This document shows positions 9,501 to 17,290 of a DNA stretch of 55,072 bases, one piece after another. Below the pieces are notes generated by a model that saw only the letters and a program-made list of their open reading frames with translations, searched no databases and was not told where the DNA came from. Within the stretch, counting starts at the first letter, position 1, and the number at the start of each line of letters is the position of its first letter. Position numbers and translations under genes: made by a program. The stretch is from Candidatus Altimarinota bacterium (GTDB lineage: Bacteria; Patescibacteriota; Gracilibacteria; UBA4473): positions 1-55,072 of the forward strand of contig JAIPGI010000007.1 of NCBI GenBank assembly GCA_021736215.1. Reading direction: 5' to 3'.

Positions 9501-9688
9501 GCGTTTGGACGAGTTTGGGCAGTGTGTCTGGACAATCTCACATTGATATGCCTCCCATTACGTCAGCGAGTGGAACAAATTACTCTTATCGAGTTCGGGC
9601 CAAGAATAGCAATGGATATGGAGAATGGTCACCCATAAAAAATGTGGTGATTACTTCCTTCGATCTTGTTCCAGTATTTAATCGTTGA
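6569..9688 (+). CDS. Large surface lipoprotein with Cys repeats, He_PIG-like and FnIII-like domains
   Basis: 1039 residues. A lipoprotein signal peptide ends ITIGGC, so Cys26 would be lipid-modified. Around residues 208-275 there are three repeats of the form CG(D/N)xxCNGxExxxxCPxDC. They are followed by Ig-like modules resembling He_PIG (GTSYSYQLEATGGKVPYTWS at about 310-330; again near 565-590), then a Ser/Thr-rich stalk (about 790-935) and a C-terminal fibronectin type III-like module (VPSAPNISAITQGGKVILSW). The architecture is that of a long adhesin or surface-display protein anchored to the membrane. It is monocistronic, with a terminator at 9706-9741. No enzyme motif is visible. Its partner or ligand cannot be inferred. 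Confidence 0.85.
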   Translation: MKKFISPKSLLFLACLCILGITIGGCSQEDTTVSFATDSVESPTMSLSASSFFSDYIKYFLEKHQSPKQEVLKSSENPSSASNMPKKNTGERASSSDRRSEGTAFCVDSDASLGDTDAQIYTPGTVRWGDSSKNFEQVYTDSAFKNGILEYYCQGNNSRGKYYPCENGVSGGACIPVGGQVAARTQSGTSSERSTSPNVPELRGMPSTCGNNQCDGDYDLKFCPTECSQGDAVCGDGKCNGSETFQTCPQDCPMGAYCGDKLCNGDETKQSCPQDCSFSAGGGNGWNNPSETPVSIITASLPDGDIGTSYSYQLEATGGKVPYTWSISNGNLPYGITLSRQIGILSGSQDKEGSYTFTVKVTDKLGNTDTQEFTLNFQKSSFKIVTTSIPNAYVDSPYQAVIEATGGDVRTIRWRIPDLRGKLNPTVGWSHTSGRKIVVGADWSKDPLKSSYVGDYVWDVEVAYWDSVTGNIVETVRASFPFTIRAGSDPTNCTLPWGGTIGGGQSVKAYWESNSINDTCEGNSEMRLCTNGVLMGSYQYQTCTHAPEDGGPIVIYPIDMTLPAGTVGSLYNASIKIFGGQGDYKCSLTSGAVPAGLQLNENCTITGTPKEEGLGWSTFGIRVKDSKVPYPNTLTKDGLRLLINTPDICDHTPPTVNISAVVNGNVATVTGTASDEKSGIFEIVLYMSKYYNSSSTNYFGYGPNEFLNIPGTGNPCMGKTTCTVTVDLTNDVQQYGVSKFMVYAEAMDNASCDGGFRYTRNSGRSDTKEYVLSSGESSQEKPITQTPPTSSSTQTSTTTSQTSSSTATKGTTEEKVDASATSVTTQSSASSTATATATKPAQVLAPSTTTTETPTTTTSVKAEPTSTTKVESIDAVKQPTTIPITTPPIKAEGIDEVKPTATAAPTTAFATKTERVYESKSATTATSSTSGISTTVPSAPNISAITQGGKVILSWTVESSIANSILSYQLQRATQNTSVWTSLGSVSGQSHIDMPPITSASGTNYSYRVRAKNSNGYGEWSPIKNVVITSFDLVPVFNR

Positions 9689-9705
9689 AATATAATATAC
9701 GAAAT

Positions 9706-9741
9706 AAAAAAATACCCAGCGTCTACGTTGGGTATTTTTTG
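9706..9741 (+). terminator. Rho-independent terminator
   Basis: AATACCCA pairs with TGGGTATT around GCGTCTACGT, flanked by A and T runs, so it can work in both directions. The T run merges into the -35 box of the next promoter. Confidence 0.88.
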
Positions 9742-9742
9742 T

Positions 9743-9770
9743 TTGACTTCTTAGTAGTTTTTTTTAAAGT
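9743..9770 (+). promoter_or_regulatory. Promoter of the thrS leader transcript
   Basis: TTGACT (9743-9748), 16 bases, TAAAGT (9765-9770). The start point would fall only a few bases before the leader-peptide ATG at 9779, so the leader would be read from an almost leaderless message. Confidence 0.5.
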
Positions 9771-9778
9771 TCCTGTGC

Positions 9779-9823
9779 ATGGGGATAAAAAAATCATCTA
9801 CCACAACTACCACTCGAGTCTAA
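9779..9823 (+). CDS. Threonine-rich leader peptide of thrS
   Basis: A 14-codon reading frame, MGIKKSSTTTTTRV then TAA, with five Thr codons in a row (ACC ACA ACT ACC ACT, 9800-9814). It has the composition of leader peptides that sense aminoacyl-tRNA supply, such as that of the enterobacterial thr operon. The Thr codons form part of strand 1 of the attenuator that follows, and the next gene is the threonyl-tRNA synthetase. A ribosome stalled here for lack of Thr-tRNA would prevent strand 1 from pairing. Confidence 0.8.
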   Translation: MGIKKSSTTTTTRV

Positions 9824-9882
9824 CCGACACGGAGGTGTGGTAAATGTACCGAATCTCCGTGGAAGACACGGGGATTTTTTTT
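9799..9882 (+). promoter_or_regulatory. Thr-tRNA-responsive transcription attenuator of thrS
   Basis: Four strands are visible. Strand 1 TACCACA (9799-9805, over the Thr codons) pairs with TGTGGTA (9836-9842). Strand 2 CACGGAG (9828-9834) can pair with strand 3 CTCCGTG (9855-9861). Strand 3 can instead pair with strand 4 CACGGGG (9867-9873) to form a terminator, AATCTCCGTG-GAAGA-CACGGGGATT, followed by T residues to 9882. Pairing 1:2 leaves 3 free for 4 (termination); a ribosome stalled on the Thr codons blocks strand 1 and allows 2:3 (read-through). The mechanism is inferred from the base pairing. Confidence 0.78.
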
Positions 9883-9989
9883 ATAACTCACGTATACCGC
9901 ACTGCTTTTGCCACAATCGAAAATATTTTTGAGGAGAACTAGAAAAGCATGCGGTTTATACAATCCTTCATTTTTAACACTACGGAATA

Positions 9990-9995
9990 TATAAT
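9990..9995 (+). promoter_or_regulatory. Second, near-leaderless -10 box for thrS
   Basis: A consensus TATAAT ends 9 bases before the thrS ATG at 10005; the -35 region is weak (TTCATT at 9967). If used, it would give a message that starts at the ATG and bypasses the attenuator. Confidence 0.5.
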
Positions 9996-10004
9996 TCATC
10001 TGGC

Positions 10005-11792
10005 ATGGACAAAGATCAACTCGGCATCAAACGACGACATACTGGCTCTCATGTGATGAGTGCCGCTGTCAAAATGGTATATCCTAATGCCAAACGCGGC
10101 GTAGGACCATGGACAGAGACAGAATTTTATCAAGATTTTGATTTTGGAGAAAACAAAGTTTCCGAATCTAATCTTAAAGAAATTGAGAAAAAAATGCGTT
10201 GGATTGTGAATAAAAACTTTAAGATTGAACAAAAAATGTGTTCAGAAAAAGAAGCCAAAGAAATTTTCAAAGGCGATGAATACAAAATCGAACTGATTGA
10301 TGAAATTTCCGCACGAGGAGAAAAAATCAGCCTTTATGCTTTCATTGGTGATGAAGGAAGAATCGTGTATTCAGATTTGTGTGCAGGACCCCATCTAGCA
10401 ACAACTGGAGAATTAGGAGTATTTAAGCTAACTCGTTTGGCAGGAGCCTATTGGCGAGGTGATGAAAAAAATAAAATGCTCACTCGTATTTATGGTGTGG
10501 CCTTTGAAAAAGAAGAAGAGCTTAAAGAATATGAACATCTAATTGAAGAAGCTAAAAAAAGAGATCATCGAAAACTGGGGAAAGAATTAGGAATCTATAC
10601 GATTGATCCAACAGTGGGTTTAGGATTACCGCTTTGGAAACCCAAAGGAGCGATGATCTTGACAAAGCTTCGGCGATGGTTCGAAGACGAACAACTTCGC
10701 CGAGGATACGTTCCCGTTTACACACCCCATATTGGACGCAAAGCACTCTGGGAAACTTCTGGTCATTGGGGATTTTATAATAATTCCATGTATCCACCAA
10801 TTCAGGTGGGACAATCGCTGGCAGATTATCAGGATAATCGAAAGCCACAAGAAAATGAAATCTACCTTCTCAAGCCCATGAATTGTCCAGCTCATATGGT
10901 GATTTATAACGATGACATGCATTCATATCGTGATCTGCCACTGCGAATGTATGAGTTCGGAACAGTCTATCGATATGAACAAAAAGGGGAGCTGGGGGGG
11001 TTAACGCGTGTACGTGGATTTACGCAAGATGATGCACATATTATTTGTCGACGAGATCAGGTGGAGCAGGAAATGAAAAACATTATTGATCTTGCTTGGT
11101 TTGTGCTCAAAGAGACATTTGGATTTGAAATTGAAGTTTATGCTTCGCTTCGTGATCCAGAGAGTGATAAATATTTAGGAGAAGGAAAGGATTGGGATAT
11201 GGCAGAAGCATCAATCAAGAAAGTTCTCAAGGAAAAAAATCTTCCCTATACCGAAGAAAAGGGGGAGGCCGCTTTCTACGGTCCCAAGATGGATTTCAAG
11301 GTCAAAGACTGTCTCGGACGAAAGTGGCAATTATCAACGATCCAGTTTGATTTCAATTTACCAACACGTTTCGACATGAATTATATCAATGAAAAAGGAG
11401 AACAGGAACGACCATTTGTTATTCACCGAGCAATGCTGGGAAGTTTGGAGCGATTTATGGGAATCTTGATCGAGCATTATGCGGGAGCATTCCCAACCTG
11501 GTTGGCTCCCGTACAGGCACACATTTTACCAGTAGCAGATCAACATGAAGGATTTGCTTCTGAGCTTCAACAGAAAATACAACTTGCAGGTGGGCGAGCA
11601 GAAATGCACAACGCTTCCGAAACCCTTGGAAAAAGAATTCGCAATGCACAAATGCAAAAAATTCCGTTTGCTGTTGTAATCGGAGACAAAGAAGTGGTGT
11701 CCGGAAGCGTGACGGTACGAAAATATGGAGAAGAAAAAGACCAAACGATGAAGGTGGAGAAGTTTATCAATCAATTAACAGAGAACAATTAA
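10005..11792 (+). CDS. thrS: Threonyl-tRNA synthetase lacking the TGS domain
   Basis: 595 residues; it charges tRNA-Thr. The N2 editing-type domain is at the N-terminus (RRHTGSHVMSAAVK, HxxxH; later DLCAGPH). The catalytic core has MNCPAHM with the zinc Cys, motif 2 YRYEQKGELGGLTRVRGFTQ, DDAHI, and motif 3 HRAMLGSLERFMG, followed by the anticodon-binding domain. The N-terminal TGS domain of the usual roughly 640-residue enzyme is missing: in frame upstream there is a TAA about 30 bases before the ATG and no other start. It is preceded by a Thr-rich leader peptide and attenuator and by a TATAAT box. Confidence 0.96.
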   Translation: MDKDQLGIKRRHTGSHVMSAAVKMVYPNAKRGVGPWTETEFYQDFDFGENKVSESNLKEIEKKMRWIVNKNFKIEQKMCSEKEAKEIFKGDEYKIELIDEISARGEKISLYAFIGDEGRIVYSDLCAGPHLATTGELGVFKLTRLAGAYWRGDEKNKMLTRIYGVAFEKEEELKEYEHLIEEAKKRDHRKLGKELGIYTIDPTVGLGLPLWKPKGAMILTKLRRWFEDEQLRRGYVPVYTPHIGRKALWETSGHWGFYNNSMYPPIQVGQSLADYQDNRKPQENEIYLLKPMNCPAHMVIYNDDMHSYRDLPLRMYEFGTVYRYEQKGELGGLTRVRGFTQDDAHIICRRDQVEQEMKNIIDLAWFVLKETFGFEIEVYASLRDPESDKYLGEGKDWDMAEASIKKVLKEKNLPYTEEKGEAAFYGPKMDFKVKDCLGRKWQLSTIQFDFNLPTRFDMNYINEKGEQERPFVIHRAMLGSLERFMGILIEHYAGAFPTWLAPVQAHILPVADQHEGFASELQQKIQLAGGRAEMHNASETLGKRIRNAQMQKIPFAVVIGDKEVVSGSVTVRKYGEEKDQTMKVEKFINQLTENN

Positions 11793-11811
11793 CAATTATC
11801 AATTGAAAAAA

Positions 11812-11838
11812 GTAGGGGCGAACGGTGTTCGCCCTTTT
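11812..11838 (+). terminator. Terminator-like hairpin of the GTAGGGGCG repeat family
   Basis: GGGCGAAC pairs with GTTCGCCC around GGT, followed by TTTT. It probably ends the thrS transcript. The start GTAGGGGCG links it to palindromes at 34952-34980 and 41757-41784. Confidence 0.7.
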
Positions 11839-11843
11839 AATAA

Positions 11844-11898
11844 GTCATCCTGGCTCTCGTCGCTGCGTAGCTATGGCGTAGTAGGGTGTCCAGGATCT
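11844..11898 (+). repeat. GTCAT...ATCT element, long form
   Basis: GTCATCCTGG at one end and CCAGGATCT at the other pair with each other. The centre holds CTCGTCGCTGCGTAGC and a further repeat-like stretch. It belongs to the same family as the elements at 1662 and 41951. Confidence 0.55.
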
Positions 11899-11972
11899 TA
11901 TAAGTATAGAAATTCTTTACAGAACGAAGTGCGTCATGCAATGTGCGTAATCGAAGTTTTTCTTACTGCATA

Positions 11973-11996
11973 AGATTCCAAACAAGCTGGAATGAC
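11973..11996 (-). repeat. GTCAT...ATCT element, inverted
   Basis: AGATTCCAAACAAGCTGG then AATGAC: on the minus strand GTCATTCCAG...TGGAATCT with a complementary stem. Confidence 0.55.
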
Positions 11997-12004
11997 TTAA
12001 ATAC

Positions 12005-12033
12005 TAAAAAACCCCACTTTCGCGGGGTTTTTT
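12005..12033. terminator. Bidirectional terminator between thrS and tuf
   Basis: AAAAACCCC-ACTTTCGC-GGGGTTTTTT is symmetrical with A and T runs, so it serves both convergent genes. Confidence 0.88.
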
Positions 12034-12068
12034 CTAAGTGCTAAAAACCAAGAGCTAATAACTAACAA

Positions 12069-13262
12069 CTATTTTAATATCTTTGTAGCAACTCCAGCAC
12101 CAACGGTTCGTCCTCCTTCTCGGATGGCGAATCGAGTTCCATCGCTCAAAGCGATTGGAGCACCCAAGATAACTTTGAATTTAGCGTTGTCTCCAGGCAT
12201 AACCATTTCTACTCCGTCTGGAAGGATGATTTCACCGGTAACATCAGTCGTTCGGATGAAAAACTGAGGTTTGTATCCTTTAAAGAATGGAGTGTGTCGT
12301 CCACCTTCTTCTTTCTTCAAAATCAACACTTCAGCTTCAAATTCAGTGTGAGGAGTAATAGTTCCCGGCTTTGCCAAGACCTGTCCTCGTTCAATATCTT
12401 CTCGTTCAATACCTCGAAGCAAAAGTCCAACATTGTCTCCAGCTTGTCCTTGATCGAGAAGCTTTTTAAACATCTCAACACCAGTAACAACTGTTTTTCG
12501 CGTTGGACGAATTCCAACAACTTCAACTTCCTCGTTGATTTTGATAATTCCTTGTTCAACACGTCCAGTAGCAACAGTTCCTCGTCCCTTGATAGAGAAA
12601 ACATCTTCTACAGACATCAAGAATGGCTTGTCAATATCACGTTTTGGATCAGGAATAGTGTCATCCAAAGCTTTTACGAGCTCCAAGATTTTGTCTCCCC
12701 AAGGTCCCTTTGGATCTTCCAAAGCCTTAAGAGCAGATCCTCGGACGATAACAATCTTATCTCCGTTATAATCTCGTTTTGAAAGTTCTTCACGAATTTC
12801 CATTTCAACAAGGTCAATCATCTCTGGATCGTCGACCATGTCGCATTTATTCAAGAAAACAACGATATTCTGCACTCCAACCTGACGAGCTAACAAAATA
12901 TGCTCTTTGGTTTGAGGCATTGGACCATCAGTAGCAGCAACAACAAGAATAGCACCGTCCATCTGAGCGGCACCGGTAATCATGTTTTTAACGTAGTCAG
13001 CGTGACCTGGACAGTCAACGTGAGCGTAGTGTCGTTTTTCTGATTCATACTCCTGATGAGAAGTCGCGATAGTAATACCACGAGCTTTTTCCTCTGGAGC
13101 GTTATCAATCTGATCGAACGCTACTTTTTTGTTTACCTTCGAAGGAAGGCGTTCTGCAAGTACGTAAGTAATTGCAGCGGTCAAGGTCGTCTTACCATGG
13201 TCAACGTGTCCAATGGTTCCGACATTGACATGAAGTTTGGATCTGTCGAATACGTCTGCCAT
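12069..13262 (-). CDS. tuf: Elongation factor Tu
   Basis: 397 residues, full length. G1 GHVDHGKTT is at residues 18-26, followed by [19 protein letters not shown], and the domain 2-3 sequences [20 protein letters not shown] and [16 protein letters not shown]. It brings aminoacyl-tRNA to the ribosome. It stands alone here, without rpsG, fusA or rpsJ neighbours. A strong promoter is visible upstream and a terminator downstream. Confidence 0.98.
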   Translation of the reverse strand: MADVFDRSKLHVNVGTIGHVDHGKTTLTAAITYVLAERLPSKVNKKVAFDQIDNAPEEKARGITIATSHQEYESEKRHYAHVDCPGHADYVKNMITGAAQMDGAILVVAATDGPMPQTKEHILLARQVGVQNIVVFLNKCDMVDDPEMIDLVEMEIREELSKRDYNGDKIVIVRGSALKALEDPKGPWGDKILELVKALDDTIPDPKRDIDKPFLMSVEDVFSIKGRGTVATGRVEQGIIKINEEVEVVGIRPTRKTVVTGVEMFKKLLDQGQAGDNVGLLLRGIEREDIERGQVLAKPGTITPHTEFEAEVLILKKEEGGRHTPFFKGYKPQFFIRTTDVTGEIILPDGVEMVMPGDNAKFKVILGAPIALSDGTRFAIREGGRTVGAGVATKILK

Positions 13263-13304
13263 GACAATGAGAATTAAAGGTTAAAAAGACAAAAATACGG
13301 GCGG

Positions 13305-13332
13305 ATTGTAGGACTGGAGAACTGTTTGTCAA
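13305..13332 (-). promoter_or_regulatory. tuf promoter
   Basis: On the minus strand TTGACA (13332-13327), 16 bases, TACAAT (13310-13305). A perfect -35 and a near-perfect -10 fit a highly expressed gene. The leader is about 35-40 bases. Confidence 0.85.
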
Positions 13333-13364
13333 ACTTTTTTATATATATATTTACCTTTTAAGCC

Positions 13365-14963
13365 TTAGTACAAATTTCTCATGATACTCTGTATGGCAGT
13401 ACTCGTAACAAATTGAGAATTTTGAATTTCATTTTTTCTGTTCGCAATGGGCCAATGGACTATTTGGAATTTTGCCCCTTCGCCATTAAGACTACTTCCG
13501 TGCGGATAGGGAACAATAATTGTATCGGACAAAATAAGCTTTTTTTTGGCTTCGCCTAACCCCATGCCACGAGTAGCATCTCCAGTTTCTGATACACCAG
13601 ATAAGAATATTCGATCAATATTTTTTCCAGAAAATTCGGAATGAATAATTCCGTTCCCATCGTCTTCTATGAGAATTTCAATTTGCCCTTCACTTCCTTG
13701 AGAAAAAGTGAGTTGTATATTTGTAGCTTTTCCATGAATGCACGCATTTCGAATGCAATTTTGAATAATAGTATAAAAACTTCCGTCATCTATGTTAAGG
13801 ACTGCGTTTTCCATTTTTGGAGGAAGTTGATTTTGGAAATGTACTTGGATGTTCCAATCTTTTCGAAGGTGTTCAAAAACATAATTTTTTTCGAATACAA
13901 TTTGAAGATTTTCGATAAATTCGGATAGGTTTACGTCTCGATTGTGTGGTTTTTCTTTTTCTAAAAAATATTGCATAGACTTTGTTCCGTAATACAATTC
14001 AATGATTTTAGTAAGTAGTCCAGAGCGGAATGCTTCAGTGAATACCTCTTGAGGAGAATCCTCTTCAGTTATACAGCCATCTAATAATGCGGGAACGGAA
14101 AAAGAATTCTTAAAATTGTGATCAGAATTTTTCATAATTTCGTCCCAGATAGGGAGTTTCCAAAGGGTTTGCTGAAAGAATGTATTCAAACAAGATAGCT
14201 CTTCTTTTAAATGAAGGATATTTGTATCTTTCCCGTTTTTTTTGAATTGACAAATGATTGTTTGAAAAGACAAAAGAATATCAGGAATTTTTTGCTTCAT
14301 GGTCTCCCGAATATTGAGGCGATCTAATTCTCTCTCAAGAAATGATATGACTGTTTGGATAGATCTTGTTATAAAAATTGCTTTTGTAAAAGTTTCACTA
14401 CTTCCGCCACCTTGAGAAATGATCACGAGTTTTTCAAAATCTTCTTCTTTTATTTTTCGCAATGACAGTATTGTTTCCATCATATAGAAAATAGAATCTT
14501 GATGGTTTACCAAAATTTTAAATAAATCAGCTTGTTGTTGGTTGTTTCTACTCGCTTCAAAATCTTTTTCAAATTCTCGCATATCGGAAGAGGTGAGAAG
14601 AGATTTTTCTTTAAATGTTTGAAGAACGTGTTCAAGAAGTGTTATGACTTTATGACTACTGAGGAAATTTATATTTGGAGAAGAAGAGTCATTGTTGTCA
14701 TTCACCAATTTAGAAAGCAACTGAATAATATTGTTCTCTTCTGAAGGTATAAATTCATCCCCAATAACTTGTTGAATATATTCAATGGCACGACAGACAT
14801 CTTCTCGATATTGTTGAAACAACTCCTCGGTTAATCCTTCTCGATCAATTATACCATCAAATTCTTGAAGCTGAGACAAGGTGAATTGCAGTTCTTTAAT
14901 GTCGTGTTGTTCGGAGGAAAGCGGATCTTTTTCATTAGAAAAAGAAGGCAAAAACTGATTCAT
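13365..14963 (-). CDS. Cytoplasmic protein with C-terminal histidine-kinase-like ATPase domain
   Basis: 532 residues without signal peptide or membrane helix. The last 140 residues form an HATPase_c domain: N box NCIRNACIHG (about 406), G1 DDGNGI (about 438) and G2 GMGLGEAKKK (about 467). Before it, DVNLSEFIENLQIVFEKNYV resembles the linker after a dimerisation domain. The N-terminal 330 residues are helical and coiled-coil-like, with no clear phospho-acceptor H box and no known sensor domain. It could be a divergent histidine kinase or another GHKL ATPase. No response regulator is encoded nearby. Its stop lies 33 bases upstream of the tuf promoter. Confidence 0.75.
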   Translation of the reverse strand: MNQFLPSFSNEKDPLSSEQHDIKELQFTLSQLQEFDGIIDREGLTEELFQQYREDVCRAIEYIQQVIGDEFIPSEENNIIQLLSKLVNDNNDSSSPNINFLSSHKVITLLEHVLQTFKEKSLLTSSDMREFEKDFEASRNNQQQADLFKILVNHQDSIFYMMETILSLRKIKEEDFEKLVIISQGGGSSETFTKAIFITRSIQTVISFLERELDRLNIRETMKQKIPDILLSFQTIICQFKKNGKDTNILHLKEELSCLNTFFQQTLWKLPIWDEIMKNSDHNFKNSFSVPALLDGCITEEDSPQEVFTEAFRSGLLTKIIELYYGTKSMQYFLEKEKPHNRDVNLSEFIENLQIVFEKNYVFEHLRKDWNIQVHFQNQLPPKMENAVLNIDDGSFYTIIQNCIRNACIHGKATNIQLTFSQGSEGQIEILIEDDGNGIIHSEFSGKNIDRIFLSGVSETGDATRGMGLGEAKKKLILSDTIIVPYPHGSSLNGEGAKFQIVHWPIANRKNEIQNSQFVTSTAIQSIMRNLY

Positions 14964-15053
14964 ATGAAGAAATGAGCAATATTAAATTTGTATTAAATTT
15001 ACTCAAAAAAACAACAAAGTCAATAGTGATAAAGAGCCGTTCCCTATGAAGTA

Positions 15054-16118
15054 TTATTTGATTACATGAATAGTTTGAGTTGGGAATGCCATCTCAATTT
15101 TTTCCTTTTCGAAAACTTCTTTTATTCCTAAATTAATGGATTGTTGAATATTTAAATAATCATCGTAGTCTCCCGTTTCCACGTGATACATGATTTTGAA
15201 CTTGAGACTGAAATCACCAAATTCATGGAAATGAGTTCGTCCGTATTCAGCGAGTTTTTGAGCTTTGATAACTTTTTTTACGAGATTGGGGATGAGTTTT
15301 AATTTTTCTACACTCGTGTCATAGGTCACTCCAATTTGAAAATCAACACGACGGGTTTTGAGCTTTTTCAAATTCTGAATATGCGATTCGGTAAGCTCTT
15401 TATTAGAAATAACAATTTCTTCTCCTCGAAGAGAAATCAAGCGAGTGGTTTTAAGTCCAATATGTTTCACCGTTCCGTCTACTAAGCCATTTGGACCCGT
15501 CACGATTACATAATCACCGACAGCAAAAGGTTTATCAAAATAAATTGTGAACGAGGAAAAAAGATCTGCCAAAATATTTTGTGCGGCAAAAGCAATGGCA
15601 ATACCTCCAATTCCCAGGGAAGCGGCAAGGGCTGAAATATTGAATCCAAGGTTTGATAAAACTAAGAGTAATGCAGTGGCCCACAGAATAATTCGAATCA
15701 CTAAACGAAGTCCATTCACCACGGTTTCATCTTTATTCTGTTGTACTTTTTGTAGGCCATATTCTACGGATCGTTGAGCGATTTTTACAAGTTCCCAAAC
15801 GATAAGAACTAAAAAAGCTCCATCGAGAATTTTCTCAAAGTCATTCGCAAGATTGAGTGTTTTAATCGTGAAATAAAATGCCATAAACCAAAAAAATCCT
15901 CCTGAAATTTCTTTTACAATCAAAAACAATTGGTCATCCAGTTGCGTTTTTGTTTTACGAACGATTGATCCTAGCCGATTCAGAATAAATCCTCGGAAGA
16001 TTTTGAGTCCAATCCAAAATCCTAGAAAAATAAAAATAGCTGAACTATATCGTTCCAATGAATTTCCAAAAATCTGTATTTGAAGGATCGTCTCGAAATC
16101 GGAAGGAGTGAGTATCAT
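15054..16118 (-). CDS. mscS: Small-conductance mechanosensitive channel (MscS family)
   Basis: 354 residues. Several membrane helices precede the pore-lining helix ASLGIGGIAIAFAAQNILAD, which is the family signature. The beta domain follows (DKPFAVGDYVIV...GTVKHIGLKTTRLISLRGEE) and then the C-terminal alpha/beta domain with VTYDTS. It releases solutes on hypo-osmotic shock. Longer at the N-terminus than E. coli MscS (286 residues), with extra helices. It is divergent from trxB; the intergenic region is 130 bases. Confidence 0.92.
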   Translation of the reverse strand: MILTPSDFETILQIQIFGNSLERYSSAIFIFLGFWIGLKIFRGFILNRLGSIVRKTKTQLDDQLFLIVKEISGGFFWFMAFYFTIKTLNLANDFEKILDGAFLVLIVWELVKIAQRSVEYGLQKVQQNKDETVVNGLRLVIRIILWATALLLVLSNLGFNISALAASLGIGGIAIAFAAQNILADLFSSFTIYFDKPFAVGDYVIVTGPNGLVDGTVKHIGLKTTRLISLRGEEIVISNKELTESHIQNLKKLKTRRVDFQIGVTYDTSVEKLKLIPNLVKKVIKAQKLAEYGRTHFHEFGDFSLKFKIMYHVETGDYDDYLNIQQSINLGIKEVFEKEKIEMAFPTQTIHVIK

Positions 16119-16183
16119 GCAATGTGGAGTTTATCGTTCTTCCGTGCTTGGCGCAAATAGTTGTCTAAGCGACATCTCCTGGG

Positions 16184-16211
16184 TTGGCAAATGAGAGAAA
16201 ATCAGTAGGAT
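16184..16211 (+). promoter_or_regulatory. Putative trxB promoter
   Basis: TTGGCA (16184-16189), 16 bases, TAGGAT (16206-16211), about 30 bases before the inferred leader end at the ATG 16249. Confidence 0.5.
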
Positions 16212-16248
16212 GGTCTCGAATTTTCAGTTGCCAATTTCCAATTTTTGA

Positions 16249-17181
16249 ATGAAAGAAAAACTTATCATTATCGGTTCAGGTCCAGCAGGTTTGACAGCAG
16301 CAATTTATGCGGCACGGGCAGAACTTCATCCCTTAGTTTTTGAAGGAGAAAACGCTGGAGGACAGCTTATGGGAACGACGGAAATCGAAAATTTCCCAGG
16401 ATTTCCAGAAGGGATTATGGGGCCGAAACTCATGAATGATATGCGAGAACAGGCCAAAAAATTCGGTGCCCGAACAGAATTTAAAAAAATAGACAAAGTT
16501 GATTTCTCAGAACCCACGAATCTCAAACTCTGGTCAGGAGAAACAGAATACACTGCGGAAGCAATTATTATTGCTACAGGAGCATCCGCCCGTTGGCTTC
16601 ATCTTGGCAAAGGGGAAGAAATGTACTGGGGAAAAGGATACACGGCTTGCGCGACGTGTGACGGAGCTTTTTATCGCAATAAAGTCGTTGCGGTCGTTGG
16701 GGGTGGGGATTCCGCTTGCGAAGAAGCAACTTTTCTCACACGATTTGCGTCCAAAATTTACCAAATTTACCGTGGACCTCGTGAACAAATGCGAGCTTCA
16801 AAGCCTATGCAACAGAGAGTTTTTGAAAACGAAAAAATTGAACTTATTTTTAACAAGCAAGTGACCGACTTACGGGGAGAAGGAAAATTGGAATCAGTAG
16901 AGCTTACCGATTCTGAAACAGGGGAAAAATCAGAACTAAAAATTGACGGACTCTTTATGGCGATTGGACATGATCCCAACACGAGTTTCTTGGACGGACA
17001 ACTAGAACTCCTCCCTAATAAATATCTCAAAGTTGAGAACTTTACGAGAACAAAAATTCCATCAGTCTTTGTGGCGGGGGATGTATCAGATCATCACTAT
17101 AGACAAGCTGTCACCGCGGCAGGAGCTGGATGTATGGCGGCATTAGACGCGGAGCACTACTTGACGAATAAGAAATCATAA
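16249..17181 (+). CDS. trxB: Thioredoxin-disulfide reductase
   Basis: 310 residues. FAD-binding GSGPAGLTAAIYAARA is at the N-terminus, the redox-active CATC (Cys134, Cys137), the NADPH-binding VVGGGDSACEEA, and the C-terminal FAD motif FVAGDVSDHHYRQAVTAAGAG. It transfers electrons from NADPH to thioredoxin. No thioredoxin gene is adjacent. Confidence 0.97.
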   Translation: MKEKLIIIGSGPAGLTAAIYAARAELHPLVFEGENAGGQLMGTTEIENFPGFPEGIMGPKLMNDMREQAKKFGARTEFKKIDKVDFSEPTNLKLWSGETEYTAEAIIIATGASARWLHLGKGEEMYWGKGYTACATCDGAFYRNKVVAVVGGGDSACEEATFLTRFASKIYQIYRGPREQMRASKPMQQRVFENEKIELIFNKQVTDLRGEGKLESVELTDSETGEKSELKIDGLFMAIGHDPNTSFLDGQLELLPNKYLKVENFTRTKIPSVFVAGDVSDHHYRQAVTAAGAGCMAALDAEHYLTNKKS

Positions 17182-17185
17182 CATT

Positions 17186-17283
17186 TCTCTCCCCTTGCGG
17201 GAGAGAATAAAAGAGAGGGGGGAAAATGTGTACGAACACCCTCTCCTTACTCCTCTCCCGCGTCAGGGGAGAGGAAGGGGGTT
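17186..17283. repeat. Purine/pyrimidine-rich palindromic repeats (CTCTCCC family)
   Basis: CTCTCCCCTTGCGGGAGAG (17186-17204) and CCTCTCCCGCGTCAGGGGAGAGG, the latter inside a longer CCCTCTCCTTACTC...GGAAGGGGG structure. They lie between the convergent trxB and crp-like genes and may act as terminators. Related palindromes occur at 28034, 44680 and inside ribD (36514). Confidence 0.65.
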
Positions 17284-17290
17284 ATATTTT

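Noticed and set aside
9949-10070. A short frame with ATG at 9949 after an AGGAG site, overlapping the thrS start
   Set aside because: It is in another frame, has no homology, and ends soon after the thrS start; the AGGAG spacing is probably coincidence.
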